A stretch of DNA of 64,000 bases from a bacterium. Its GTDB lineage: Bacteria > Pseudomonadota > Alphaproteobacteria > Caulobacterales > Hyphomonadaceae. The DNA lies in contig WGML01000002.1 in the NCBI GenBank assembly GCA_016125045.1, positions 124,001-188,000 on the forward strand, given 5' to 3'. Below the pieces are notes generated by a model. It made no database searches, had not been told where the DNA came from, and saw only the letters and a program-made list of their open reading frames with translations. Positions 37,270-45,365 of this stretch are shown here, one piece after another (position 1 is the first letter of the stretch; each line of letters opens with the position of its first letter). Both the position numbers and the translations under genes were made by a program.

Positions 37270-38417
37270 GCCGCCCTCCGACCTTCGACCCAGGTCTCGA
37301 CCGGCGCCGGCCAGCCCGCAGCAATCCTTACGCGAACAAGATCGGCCCGCCTGCCGGGGTCGATCGCGCCGCGGTCGTCGAGGCCGCACATGCGCGCGGG
37401 TGCGCCGCATACGAGATCGATCGCGTCCGGGAGCGACCAGTTGAACGGCGGGGCGGTCATCAGGAAAGCTCCGCGGATCATCGACAGCGGCACATAGTCC
37501 GAGCACAGCGCGTCGAGCAAGCCGGCGGCGGCGAGGTCGCGGGCGGAAAGGTTGCCGCCATGCGACGCCCCCCGCACGAGATTGGGCGAACCCATGACAT
37601 TGACGAGGCCGCGTTCTCGCGCCCGCGCTGCGGCGCGCGCCGTCACCGGGAATTCCGCAATGGTGGCGCCGAGTTCGACCGCCGCATCGACATGCTCGGG
37701 TTCGCTGTCGTCATGACTCGCCAGCGGGACGCCAAGGTTCCGGGCGTGAATGGCGACCTCGCGGCGGAGCGCATCCGAATTGGAGGTGTCGCGCCAGGCC
37801 ATGACGTCATTCAGGTGGGCGGCGATCTCTTCGGCGGACTTGCCGCCGAGACGCTGTTTCTCGCGCCAGCCTTCGAGCCCGCCGGGCGAGCGCTGTCCGG
37901 GTGCGTGATCCATCATGGAGAGAAGGGCGAGGCGGGGGTGATCAAGATGCGGCTCCAGCAGCGCCATCAGTCCGGGGTTCGACACCTCGCACCGCAGGTG
38001 CAGGAAATGGTCGGCCCGCAGCAGACGGGCTTCGCCGGCGACCGACATCGCAGCGATCATGTCCGGCAGCGCCTCCGCCCGGTCGAGGCCGCTCTTGCGT
38101 CCATGCAGCGACAGGCTGTCGATGACGGTGGTCACGCCCGCAGCGGCGCACTGGGCATCATGCGCCAGCGCTGCTCCGACGGCGTCCCACGTCGCACCGG
38201 GGCGCGGCATGTAGTGCTTCTCGTAAGCGTCGGTGTGGATGTCGACGAGGCCGGGAATGATGATGTCGCCGGTCCAGTCGAGGGAGCTTGCGCCGCCGGC
38301 CGCCGTGCCGGACGCGACGTCCAGTATGCGGCCGTTGCGAATGATCACGGCTCCGTCGATCACGCCGTCCGGCGTGACGATGCAATCGCAGCGGATGCGT
38401 GTTTCCGGAGCGGTCAT
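37266..38417 (-). CDS. phnM: Alpha-D-ribose 1-methylphosphonate 5-triphosphate diphosphatase
   Basis: A 383-residue amidohydrolase-fold enzyme that removes diphosphate from the ribosyl phosphonate triphosphate before C-P cleavage. The metal motif is PGLVDIHTDAYEKHYMPRP; further conserved pieces are SMMDHAPGQRS, ASHDDSEPEHVD and CSDYVPLSM. It lies in the core operon, four bases after phnL, and overlaps the DUF1045 gene. A second phnM lies 6 kb away on the other strand; this copy has HTDAYEKH where that one has HTDNLEKH. Confidence 0.93.
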   Translation of the reverse strand: MTAPETRIRCDCIVTPDGVIDGAVIIRNGRILDVASGTAAGGASSLDWTGDIIIPGLVDIHTDAYEKHYMPRPGATWDAVGAALAHDAQCAAAGVTTVIDSLSLHGRKSGLDRAEALPDMIAAMSVAGEARLLRADHFLHLRCEVSNPGLMALLEPHLDHPRLALLSMMDHAPGQRSPGGLEGWREKQRLGGKSAEEIAAHLNDVMAWRDTSNSDALRREVAIHARNLGVPLASHDDSEPEHVDAAVELGATIAEFPVTARAAARARERGLVNVMGSPNLVRGASHGGNLSARDLAAAGLLDALCSDYVPLSMIRGAFLMTAPPFNWSLPDAIDLVCGAPARMCGLDDRGAIDPGRRADLVRVRIAAGWPAPVETWVEGRRAA

Positions 38418-38421
38418 TGAC

Positions 38422-39135
38422 TCAGGCCGCCGCCCGGTACTGCGCCACTTCGAAAGTGCGGGTGGCCACGGCGTTGCGGACATCCTCGTCGTGAAAGATG
38501 CCGACCATCGCGGCCCCCTCGGCAAGCGCCTCACGGATCAGCCGCACCACGATCTCGCGATTGCCGGCGTCGAGCGAGGCCGTCGGCTCATCGAGGAGCA
38601 GGATCGGATAGCGGCGCACAAAGCTGCGCGCGATGTTGACCCGCTGCTGTTCCCCGCCCGAGAAGGTGGCTGGCGGCAGGCCCCAATGCTCCTCCGGCAG
38701 GTTGAGGGCGCCTAGCATGTCGCGGGCGCGGCACTCCGCCTCATCCGCTGCGACGCCGTTCTCCAGCAGCGGCTCCATGACAAGCTGCAGCGTCGGAACG
38801 CGCGGAATGACGCGGAGGAACTGGCTAACATAACCGAGAGAACGGCGGCGGACGCCGAGGATCTGCTGCGGCGTGGCGGAAACAAGGTCCACCTCGCGGC
38901 CGTCATGCCGCACGAGCACGTGTCCGCAGTCCACCAGATAGTTGCCATAGAGGCACCTCATGAGGGTAGACTTGCCGACGCCGGATGGTCCGGCTAGGAC
39001 AACGCATTCGCCGGGGCGGACTTCGAAATCGAGCCCCTCGAAAACGTTGATGCGTGCAGCGTCGTGCTGATGGAGGGTGAACCGCTTTGCGAGCCCTTCG
39101 ACCCTGATAAGCGGCGCGGTGGCGTCGTTCGACAT
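38422..39135 (-). CDS. phnL: C-P lyase system ABC protein PhnL
   Basis: A 237-residue ABC ATPase: Walker A GPSGVGKST, signature FSGGEQQRVNIARSF, Walker B ILLLDEPTASLDA. In Escherichia coli, PhnL works with PhnGHI in making the ribosyl phosphonate triphosphate and is not a transporter subunit. ATG 39135 (MSNDATAPLIRVEGLAKRF) is 16 bases after phnK. Confidence 0.93.
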   Translation of the reverse strand: MSNDATAPLIRVEGLAKRFTLHQHDAARINVFEGLDFEVRPGECVVLAGPSGVGKSTLMRCLYGNYLVDCGHVLVRHDGREVDLVSATPQQILGVRRRSLGYVSQFLRVIPRVPTLQLVMEPLLENGVAADEAECRARDMLGALNLPEEHWGLPPATFSGGEQQRVNIARSFVRRYPILLLDEPTASLDAGNREIVVRLIREALAEGAAMVGIFHDEDVRNAVATRTFEVAQYRAAA

Positions 39136-39151
39136 GGCGCGTGCCTTTTCT

Positions 39152-39952
39152 TCAGATCTGCAGCACGGAGGAGACGAGAAGCTGGGTGTAGGCGTGGTGT
39201 GCGTCATCCAGCACCTGATCGGTGAGGCCCGTCTCGACCACGCAGCCGTCTTTCATGACGAGCAGTCGATCGGCCATCAGTCGCGCCACGCCCATGTCGT
39301 GGGTGACGATGATGGCGGAGAGATCGAGGTCGCGCACCAGTTCCCGCAGCAGATCGAGCAGTCGGGCCTGAACCGAGACGTCGAGGCCGCCTGTCGGCTC
39401 GTCCATGAACACAAGACGAGGGGCGTGGATGAGGTTGCGCGCAATCTGGATGCGCTGCTGCATGCCGCCGGAGAAGTTTCGCGGCTTGTCGTCCACGCGG
39501 CCGATATCGAGTTCGACGCGGCTCAGCCAGTCGACGGTCGCCTGGCGCATGCGGCCATAGTGGCGGTCCCCGAGATTCATCAGGGGTTCGGCGACATTCG
39601 CGCCGCCCGAGACGCGCATTCTGAGACCATCGCGCGGGTTCTGGTGGACGAAGCCCCACTCTTCGCGCTGAAGGCGCCGCCGATCCTGCTCGGAGAGTTC
39701 GAACACGTTGACGGGCCCATGCCGACGCGAGTCGAACACCGCTGCGCCCGCGGTCGGCGTGAGCTTGCCGGAGAGGCAACGCAAAAGGGTCGTCTTGCCG
39801 GAGCCGGACTCACCGACGACGCCGAGGATCTCCCCGGGGTGAAGTTCGAACGACACATCGCGGCATCCCGTGACGTGACCGAACATCCGCGTAAGGCCAT
39901 CGACCTGCAGCAGCGGAGCGGGTTCCGGGACGTTTTCCGGTTCGCGGTTCAT
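39152..39952 (-). CDS. phnK: C-P lyase system ABC protein PhnK
   Basis: A 266-residue ABC ATPase: Walker A GESGSGKTT, signature FSGGMQQRIQIARNL, Walker B LVFMDEPTGGLDV. PhnK docks on the PhnGHIJ core in Escherichia coli. The ATG overlaps the phnJ stop by four bases. Confidence 0.94.
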   Translation of the reverse strand: MNREPENVPEPAPLLQVDGLTRMFGHVTGCRDVSFELHPGEILGVVGESGSGKTTLLRCLSGKLTPTAGAAVFDSRRHGPVNVFELSEQDRRRLQREEWGFVHQNPRDGLRMRVSGGANVAEPLMNLGDRHYGRMRQATVDWLSRVELDIGRVDDKPRNFSGGMQQRIQIARNLIHAPRLVFMDEPTGGLDVSVQARLLDLLRELVRDLDLSAIIVTHDMGVARLMADRLLVMKDGCVVETGLTDQVLDDAHHAYTQLLVSSVLQI

Positions 39953-40869
39953 GCCGTGTCTCCGTCCTCGCCCCGGGCGAGCTCATGACCTGACATCGGC
40001 CCGGTGAAGCCAGCGTCCCGGCGGGTGGCGCAGTGCGAGCTGTCCGAACAGACGAACATGCGGTGGTCATCGTCGTCGAGGACCACTTCGTCCAGGTATG
40101 AATCCTTCGCGCCGCACAGCGCGCAGGCGTCCTCCCAGGTCTGGGTTTCGAACGGATAGTCCTCGAAGTCGAGACTGCGGACGCGTGTGTAGGGCGGCAC
40201 TGCGTAGATGCGCTTCTCCCGGCCCGCCCCGAACAGGAGCAGGGCGGGGGACATGTCCATCTTCGGATTGTCGAACTTCGGAATCGGCGACGGCGACATC
40301 AGATAGCGTTCGTCGATCATGACAGGGTAGCCGGCGGTCGCCGCGATCCGTCCGTAGGCCGAGACATTCTCGTAGAGCGAGACGTATTGCAGGCCGTACT
40401 CCTCATAGGCGTGCATCGCCCTGGTCTCGGTTTCGCGCGGTTCGAGTCCGCGAAGCGGTTCGGGTTGCGGCACCTGAAAGACCATGATCTGGCCGTTCTC
40501 GAGCGGACGCTCGGGAATGCGGTGCCGACTCTGGATGATGGTCGCCTCATCGGTCGCTTCGGTTGTGCGGACGTCGGCAACGCGTGCGAAAAAGCGGCGG
40601 ATCGATACGGCGTTGGTGGTGTCGTCCGCGCCCTGGTCGATGCATTTGAAGACGTCGTCCGGGCCGATCACGGCGGCCGTCACCTGGATGCCCCCGGTTC
40701 CCCAGCCGTAGGGCACCGGCATCTCGCGCGAGCCGAACGGCACCTGATAGCCGGGAATCGCGATCGCTTTCAGGATCGCGCGGCGGATCATCCGCTTCGT
40801 CTGTTCGTCGAGATAGGCGAAATTGTACAGCGAGGTTTCGCGGTTCGAGGCGTCTGCAAGCGTGCTCAT
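39949..40869 (-). CDS. phnJ: Carbon-phosphorus lyase, radical SAM subunit
   Basis: A 306-residue catalytic subunit that breaks the C-P bond. The cluster cysteines are all present with PhnJ spacing: Cys249-x2-Cys252-x21-Cys274-x5-Cys280. The PYGWGTGGIQVTA loop and PPYTRVRSLDFEDYPFE are characteristic. ATG 40869 overlaps phnI (ATGA) and matches the usual N-terminus (NFAYLDEQTKRMIRRA). No sign of decay. Confidence 0.96.
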   Translation of the reverse strand: MSTLADASNRETSLYNFAYLDEQTKRMIRRAILKAIAIPGYQVPFGSREMPVPYGWGTGGIQVTAAVIGPDDVFKCIDQGADDTTNAVSIRRFFARVADVRTTEATDEATIIQSRHRIPERPLENGQIMVFQVPQPEPLRGLEPRETETRAMHAYEEYGLQYVSLYENVSAYGRIAATAGYPVMIDERYLMSPSPIPKFDNPKMDMSPALLLFGAGREKRIYAVPPYTRVRSLDFEDYPFETQTWEDACALCGAKDSYLDEVVLDDDDHRMFVCSDSSHCATRRDAGFTGPMSGHELARGEDGDTA

Positions 40870-41984
40870 TCTGCAGCTTCCCTTGCGGCGGCAAGCTCGG
40901 CCTCGCGCCGGGCCGTCCATTCCTTCCGAAGCCGACGTACGAACTGAAGGCTCGCCTGGAAATCGACATAGTGCGGCAGCTTGAGATGCTGCACGAAGCC
41001 CGACGCCTCGACATTGTCCGAGTGGTAAAGAACGAATTCCTCATCCTGCACGGCGTGGGGTGTTTCCGACGCTTCAGCCCCGGAGGCGAGCGCCCGGTCC
41101 ACGATCGCCATGCTCATCGCCTTGCGCTCATTGCGGCCAAAGGTGAGGCCATATCCCTTGGCGTATTGCGGCGGACGCTCCATCGACCCGCCGAATTCGG
41201 AAATCATCGTACACTCGGTCAGCGTGATCTCGGCGAGCTCGATCGGGAAGCCCAGTTCGGGCGGGGTGAATTCCACGGACGCTTCGCCCATCCGGATTTC
41301 ACCGCACAGCGGGTGCGTCGACCCCCAGCCGCGCTGGCTCGCATACGCCAGACTCAGCAGGAAACCCTCATCGCCTCGGGCGAGCGCCTGCAGGCGTTGG
41401 TCCCGTCCCGCAGGGAAGCTCATCGGGTCCCGCGTCAGGTCGAACGGGGCTTCGGCGCCGTCCGAGCGTTCATCGACCTGCAACAGGTCTTCCTTGGAGA
41501 AAACATCGGAGATGGTCGGCAGGCGATCGGCGATCGGCTCGGCGGCGACCACCGCCGGTTCGGGCGCGCCGCCCTCGGCGGCAAGCTTGAAGTCGATGAG
41601 GCGGTGTGTGTAGTCGTAGGTCGGCCCGAGAACCTGCCCACCGGGAATGTCCTTGAACGCCGCCGAGATCCGTCGACGGATCGCCATTCTGGCGGTCTCC
41701 AGCGGCTCGGAAAATCCAAAGCGCGGCAGCGTGGTGCGATACGCGCGCAACAGGAAGATCGCCTCCACCAGGTCGCCGGACGCCTGCTTGATCGCAAGCG
41801 CCGCAAGGTCGGCGTCGCAGCACGACCCCTCGACCATGACGCGGTCGACCGCGAGCGAAAGCTGTTCCCGGATCTGCGCCAAAGAGAGTTCTGCGACGTC
41901 GCCGGGGCCGCGACGTTCTTCCTCAAGCCAGAGATGTGCGTGCGATATCGCGCGCTCTCCGCCCTTCACTGCGACATAGGCCAT
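40866..41984 (-). CDS. phnI: C-P lyase core subunit PhnI
   Basis: A 372-residue protein of normal PhnI length with MAYVAVKGGERAI at the start and YSDNVEASGFVQHLKLPHYVDFQA-type ending (here HSDNVEASGF). PhnI carries the nucleosidase activity that exchanges adenine of ATP for the phosphonate, with PhnG, PhnH and PhnL. Overlaps phnJ by four bases; 18 bases after phnH. Confidence 0.95.
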   Translation of the reverse strand: MAYVAVKGGERAISHAHLWLEEERRGPGDVAELSLAQIREQLSLAVDRVMVEGSCCDADLAALAIKQASGDLVEAIFLLRAYRTTLPRFGFSEPLETARMAIRRRISAAFKDIPGGQVLGPTYDYTHRLIDFKLAAEGGAPEPAVVAAEPIADRLPTISDVFSKEDLLQVDERSDGAEAPFDLTRDPMSFPAGRDQRLQALARGDEGFLLSLAYASQRGWGSTHPLCGEIRMGEASVEFTPPELGFPIELAEITLTECTMISEFGGSMERPPQYAKGYGLTFGRNERKAMSMAIVDRALASGAEASETPHAVQDEEFVLYHSDNVEASGFVQHLKLPHYVDFQASLQFVRRLRKEWTARREAELAAAREAAE

Positions 41985-42002
41985 GTCCTCAGCTCCCAGT
42001 CT

Positions 42003-42617
42003 CTACGGTTGTGTGGTCGTTACGAACGCCCGCGTCGAACGCGGCAGGCCGATGAGGTACGACCCCGTCGTCAGAATGAGATCGACGCCGCACTGAAATC
42101 CTGACCGGTTTTCGCGCAGCTGATCCACGGTGTCGTCGGCCAGCCCCAGCGGCGCGATGTCGACGGCTCCGTCGACGCCAGGCCCTTCAAGCCGGATGGT
42201 TGGCCCGCCGACAAACGCCTCGCACATCAGCACGAGCGTCGTCGACCGGTCGGGATATTTGGAGTCACCCGGATTGAAGGCCGCTAGCGGCGGAGAAGAC
42301 GCCGCTGGTGCGATGGCGAACGCGGCGGCGGAAGGATCGTCGGTCAAGGGGGCGCCGCAATGGAAGCGCACCCACGGCGCGGCGGCGCCGGTGACGAGCG
42401 CGGGATCGAGCCACACCGGCGTTTCGAAGTCGGCAACGGTGAGTATGATCGCTGCCGAAGCCGCGTCGAGACCTGCAGGAGGCGTCGGCGGAGCGGCCAG
42501 CGCCAGCGGCAATCCAGGGCGGGACATCGCCGTCATCACCGCGCGGAAAATCCGCTGGGAGTCGCGAATGGGATCCGTGAAGCCGGGCGTCACACGGCTG
42601 AGATCTAGCACCGACAT
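42003..42617 (-). CDS. phnH: C-P lyase core subunit PhnH
   Basis: A 204-residue protein with the PhnH features: PGFTDPIRDSQRIFRAVMTAMSRPG at the start and FSPPLAAFNPGD-like centre, ending LPRSTRAF. It is a structural member of the PhnGHIJ complex. The ATG shares one base with the phnG stop (TGATG). The length matches the family. Confidence 0.92.
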   Translation of the reverse strand: MSVLDLSRVTPGFTDPIRDSQRIFRAVMTAMSRPGLPLALAAPPTPPAGLDAASAAIILTVADFETPVWLDPALVTGAAAPWVRFHCGAPLTDDPSAAAFAIAPAASSPPLAAFNPGDSKYPDRSTTLVLMCEAFVGGPTIRLEGPGVDGAVDIAPLGLADDTVDQLRENRSGFQCGVDLILTTGSYLIGLPRSTRAFVTTTQP

Positions 42618-43129
42618 CAGCCCGGCCCCCTTGTTCGCACCATGGTGAAGAAGTCGACCCGCGTTGCAGCGGCCTTCCGCGCTGCAAGATCACGCGCCGC
42701 CGCCTGCTCGTCCGCCAGGGAGTCGATCAGGCGTTTCACGCGTTCAGCGCGGGTGGAGGTCTGAAGCATCGCGTCTGCGAGCGCCGCCGTTGTTGCATGC
42801 GTGCGGTCTCGGCCCGACACGTAGCCGACGCCGACTTCGCCCGATTCGAGGCGAATGACGGTTCTCGTCGCAGTCATTTCGCCGACGTTGAACGCGTCGC
42901 CATTTCCCCCCATCCGGCCGCGCACCATGACGAGTCCCGTTTCCGCTGGCCGCAGGACTTCATGAGGCGGCGCGCCGCCCAAATCCGCGACAACGTCCGC
43001 CCACAGGGAGGCGAGCCGGGCCGGGTCGGCCTTCGCCAGCACTGAAAGCCATCTCTGGCGGTCGGCGGGTGGAGGCGCGTAATCATCTTTGTAGACAAGT
43101 TCGGGATTGTTTGGTGTGGCGTGGGTCAA
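42617..43129 (-). CDS. phnG: C-P lyase core subunit PhnG
   Basis: A 170-residue protein with the PhnG core RQRWLSVLAKADPARL, RPAETGLVMVRGRMGGNGDAFNVGEMTATRTVIRL and the C-terminal RVDFFTMVRTRG. First gene of the leftward operon. The only in-frame start before the core is TTG 43129, without a ribosome binding site; a promoter candidate just upstream would give a leader of only about 12 bases. The N-terminus is therefore the least certain part of the annotation. Confidence 0.9.
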   Translation of the reverse strand: MTHATPNNPELVYKDDYAPPPADRQRWLSVLAKADPARLASLWADVVADLGGAPPHEVLRPAETGLVMVRGRMGGNGDAFNVGEMTATRTVIRLESGEVGVGYVSGRDRTHATTAALADAMLQTSTRAERVKRLIDSLADEQAAARDLAARKAAATRVDFFTMVRTRGPG

Positions 43130-43147
43130 GATTGCACCGATAAGTTC

Positions 43148-43176
43148 AAAATATTTTGCAATTGCGACAACAACAA
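43148..43176 (-). promoter_or_regulatory. Candidate phnG operon promoter
   Basis: On the minus strand TTGTTG (43176-43171) and TATTTT (43153-43148) are exactly 17 bases apart. A start near 43141 would leave about 12 bases before the TTG start codon. The spacer carries a half-conserved copy of the palindrome described at 43241-43257. Confidence 0.4.
43155..43171 (-). promoter_or_regulatory. Degenerate second PhnF operator candidate
   Basis: On the minus strand GTTGTC-GCAAT-TGCAAA: the first half-site is identical to that of the upstream palindrome, the second matches it at four of six bases. It lies within the spacer of the phnG promoter candidate, where a bound repressor would block RNA polymerase. 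Confidence 0.3.
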
Positions 43177-43240
43177 CCTAATATCCAGGGCTCCATTGCT
43201 GCAACCATGGAAATGCAAAACTTATGTGAAACAGTATAAA

Positions 43241-43257
43241 GTTGTCTAGTCGGCAAC
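43241..43257. promoter_or_regulatory. Candidate PhnF operator
   Basis: GTTGTC-TAGTC-GGCAAC is an inverted repeat (GTTGyC-N5-GrCAAC) of 17 bases. It directly follows TATAAA (43235-43240), a good -10 element for phnF, whose ATG is 25 bases further on. GntR-family regulators bind such short palindromes with a 5-base spacer, so autoregulation by PhnF is likely. Confidence 0.45.
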
Positions 43258-43281
43258 ATAGATATGGAGTATTGATCCGAC

Positions 43282-44022
43282 ATGGGCGCAGAAAAGCCAC
43301 TCTGGCGGGGAATAGCAGACCGCCTCGAAGAGCGCATAGCGAGGCGCGAACTATCGCCGGGCGACAAGCTCCCGACCGAAGCGGACCTTGCGCGCGAGCA
43401 CATGGTCAACCGGCATACGGTGCGCCGGGCGCTCGTCGAGCTGCAGGCCAAGGGAGTGGTCGAAACCTCTCAGGGGCGCGGCAGTTTTGTGCGTCGCCAG
43501 ACGCTGGTCATGCGGATCCGTCGCCGCACGCGCTTCAAGGACAATATGCGGCACGCCGGCGCGGACTATCGTCACGTCGTCAATCACACGGAGGTCGGAC
43601 CGGCGGACGCCGCCATCGCCGAAGGGCTGGGCCTGCGCATCGGCGCGCCGGTCGTTACGGTGGAGCGGACCGCTTATGTCGGGGGAGAGGCGATCGGCAT
43701 CGGGCGACATCATTTTAGTCATGCTCGACTGCCATCCTTCATCGAGATGTATCGCACGCGGGGATCCATCACGGAAACGCTGCGCGACTGCGGCGTTCCG
43801 GACTATGTGCGGGCGCGAACAACGGTGATTTCACGGTTGCCGACTGCCGCCGAGGCTGCGCATTTCAACATGCCGCGACACATTCCGCTTCTGATCACCC
43901 GCTCCGTCAATCACGACATGCTCGGCGAACCTGTAGAGTATGGCGAAAGCCGCTTCGCGGCCGACAGGATCGAACTCCGAATGGACTTTGATGACGACAG
44001 CCGGTCGCCGAAAGGCGATTGA
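43282..44022 (+). CDS. phnF: Phosphonate-responsive GntR/HutC-family repressor
   Basis: A 246-residue regulator with an N-terminal winged helix (LSPGDKLPTEADLAREHMVNRHTVRRALVEL, about residues 25-55) and a UTRA effector domain (VVTVERTAYVGGEAIGIGRHHFS onward). The divergent placement next to phnG and the family pattern identify PhnF. It most likely represses phnG and itself through the palindrome upstream. GGAG lies 12 bases before ATG 43282. Confidence 0.92.
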   Translation: MGAEKPLWRGIADRLEERIARRELSPGDKLPTEADLAREHMVNRHTVRRALVELQAKGVVETSQGRGSFVRRQTLVMRIRRRTRFKDNMRHAGADYRHVVNHTEVGPADAAIAEGLGLRIGAPVVTVERTAYVGGEAIGIGRHHFSHARLPSFIEMYRTRGSITETLRDCGVPDYVRARTTVISRLPTAAEAAHFNMPRHIPLLITRSVNHDMLGEPVEYGESRFAADRIELRMDFDDDSRSPKGD

Positions 44023-44231
44023 CCCACGGGCGTTCGGGGCCAGCTTTCGCGCGTGTTGGCGATTTGTCAGCTCTCGGGGCGCTGGTCCGCCAAAAAACCG
44101 CAACACTCCGCTGCCACACACACTCCGCTGTCACTAAGTCGAACGGATCGATTGCCACCCGGATGATCGATTGCAACCCGGATGACTCTGGTCAGCCGCC
44201 ATCACCCCAACTCTTGTCCAAGGAGCGTCAA

Positions 44232-45365
44232 ATGGAGGTCGTCCTCGCCAACGCGGATGTTGTGACGCGCGACGCCGTCTTCCGCGGCGCGATCCAGATC
44301 CGCGACGGCCGCATCACGGACGTTTCCCGAGGGCCTGCGCGTGCGGGGGAGGACATGGGGGGCGATCTCCTTGCGCCGGGTCTTGTCGATCTGCACACCG
44401 ACAATCTGGAAAAGCACTTCTTTCCGCGGCCAAATATCGACTGGAATCCGATCTCGGCCGCCATCGTGCACGATGCGTTCTGTGTCTCGCTCGGCGTCAC
44501 GACCGTTTTCGACGCCCTCTCCGTCGGGTCCTTTGCACGCAAGGAATCCAGGCGGGGCGACAATCTGGTCGCCCTCGCGGACGGGCTGCGGACTGCAAGG
44601 GACATCGGAGCGCTGAAGGCGACTCACCTGTTGCACTGGCGTTGCGAACTCACCTCCGACGACTTGCCGCCGATGCTCGAACGGCTGATCGACAACCCGC
44701 TGACCGGCGCGCTCTCGCTTATGGACCACACCCCGGGCCAGCGGCAGTACAGAAATGCTGAGCGCTTCTTCGCGTCGTGGCGGGAGCAGGGGATGGACGA
44801 CGCAGCGATCGACGCTCGCGTCGCGCAAGCGCGCGCAAACCAGGCTGCGAATGTCGAGACCAACCGCGCGCGCGTGGCCAATCTCGCCCGGGTGCGCAAA
44901 CTGCCCCTGTTCGCCCATGACGATGAGACGGTCGAGCACGTTGACGCCGCCGCAGCGGTTGGCGCGGTTGCGGCGGAGTTTCCAGTCACCGAGGAAGCCG
45001 CCCGGCGCTCTCGCGAACGCGGGATGACCGTCATCATGGGGGGGCCGAATCTGATTCGCGGGGGATCGTATTCCGGCAATATCGGCGTCGCCGAGGTCGC
45101 CGAGTTGGGGCTGCTGGACGCGATCGCCTCCGACTACGTGCCCCGCAGCATGATCGAGAGCCCATTCCTGCTCGCTTCCAAGCGCTTCTCCTTCACCTTG
45201 CCTGATGCGTTCGCGGTCGTATCCCTTAACCCTGCGCGCGCGGCGGGTCTGAATGATCGGGGCGCGATCGAGCCCGGACTGCGGGCGGACCTCATCCGCG
45301 TCCGCCTGCACGGTGGGCACCCGGTTGTCGCGGCCGGGTGGGTCGGCGGGAGGCGGGTCGCGTGA
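44232..45365 (+). CDS. phnM: Second PhnM-like amidohydrolase
   Basis: A 377-residue paralogue of PhnM. The metal motif is PGLVDLHTDNLEKHFFPRPN; LMDHTPGQRQ, FAHDDETVEHVD and ASDYVPRSM are retained, so it should be active. AAGGAGCGTCAA before ATG 44232 fixes the start. It follows phnF by 209 bases and is the first of four translationally coupled genes. Its HTDNLEKH motif is the form I associate with canonical PhnM, so this copy rather than the one in the core operon could be the main enzyme. Confidence 0.9.
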   Translation: MEVVLANADVVTRDAVFRGAIQIRDGRITDVSRGPARAGEDMGGDLLAPGLVDLHTDNLEKHFFPRPNIDWNPISAAIVHDAFCVSLGVTTVFDALSVGSFARKESRRGDNLVALADGLRTARDIGALKATHLLHWRCELTSDDLPPMLERLIDNPLTGALSLMDHTPGQRQYRNAERFFASWREQGMDDAAIDARVAQARANQAANVETNRARVANLARVRKLPLFAHDDETVEHVDAAAAVGAVAAEFPVTEEAARRSRERGMTVIMGGPNLIRGGSYSGNIGVAEVAELGLLDAIASDYVPRSMIESPFLLASKRFSFTLPDAFAVVSLNPARAAGLNDRGAIEPGLRADLIRVRLHGGHPVVAAGWVGGRRVA

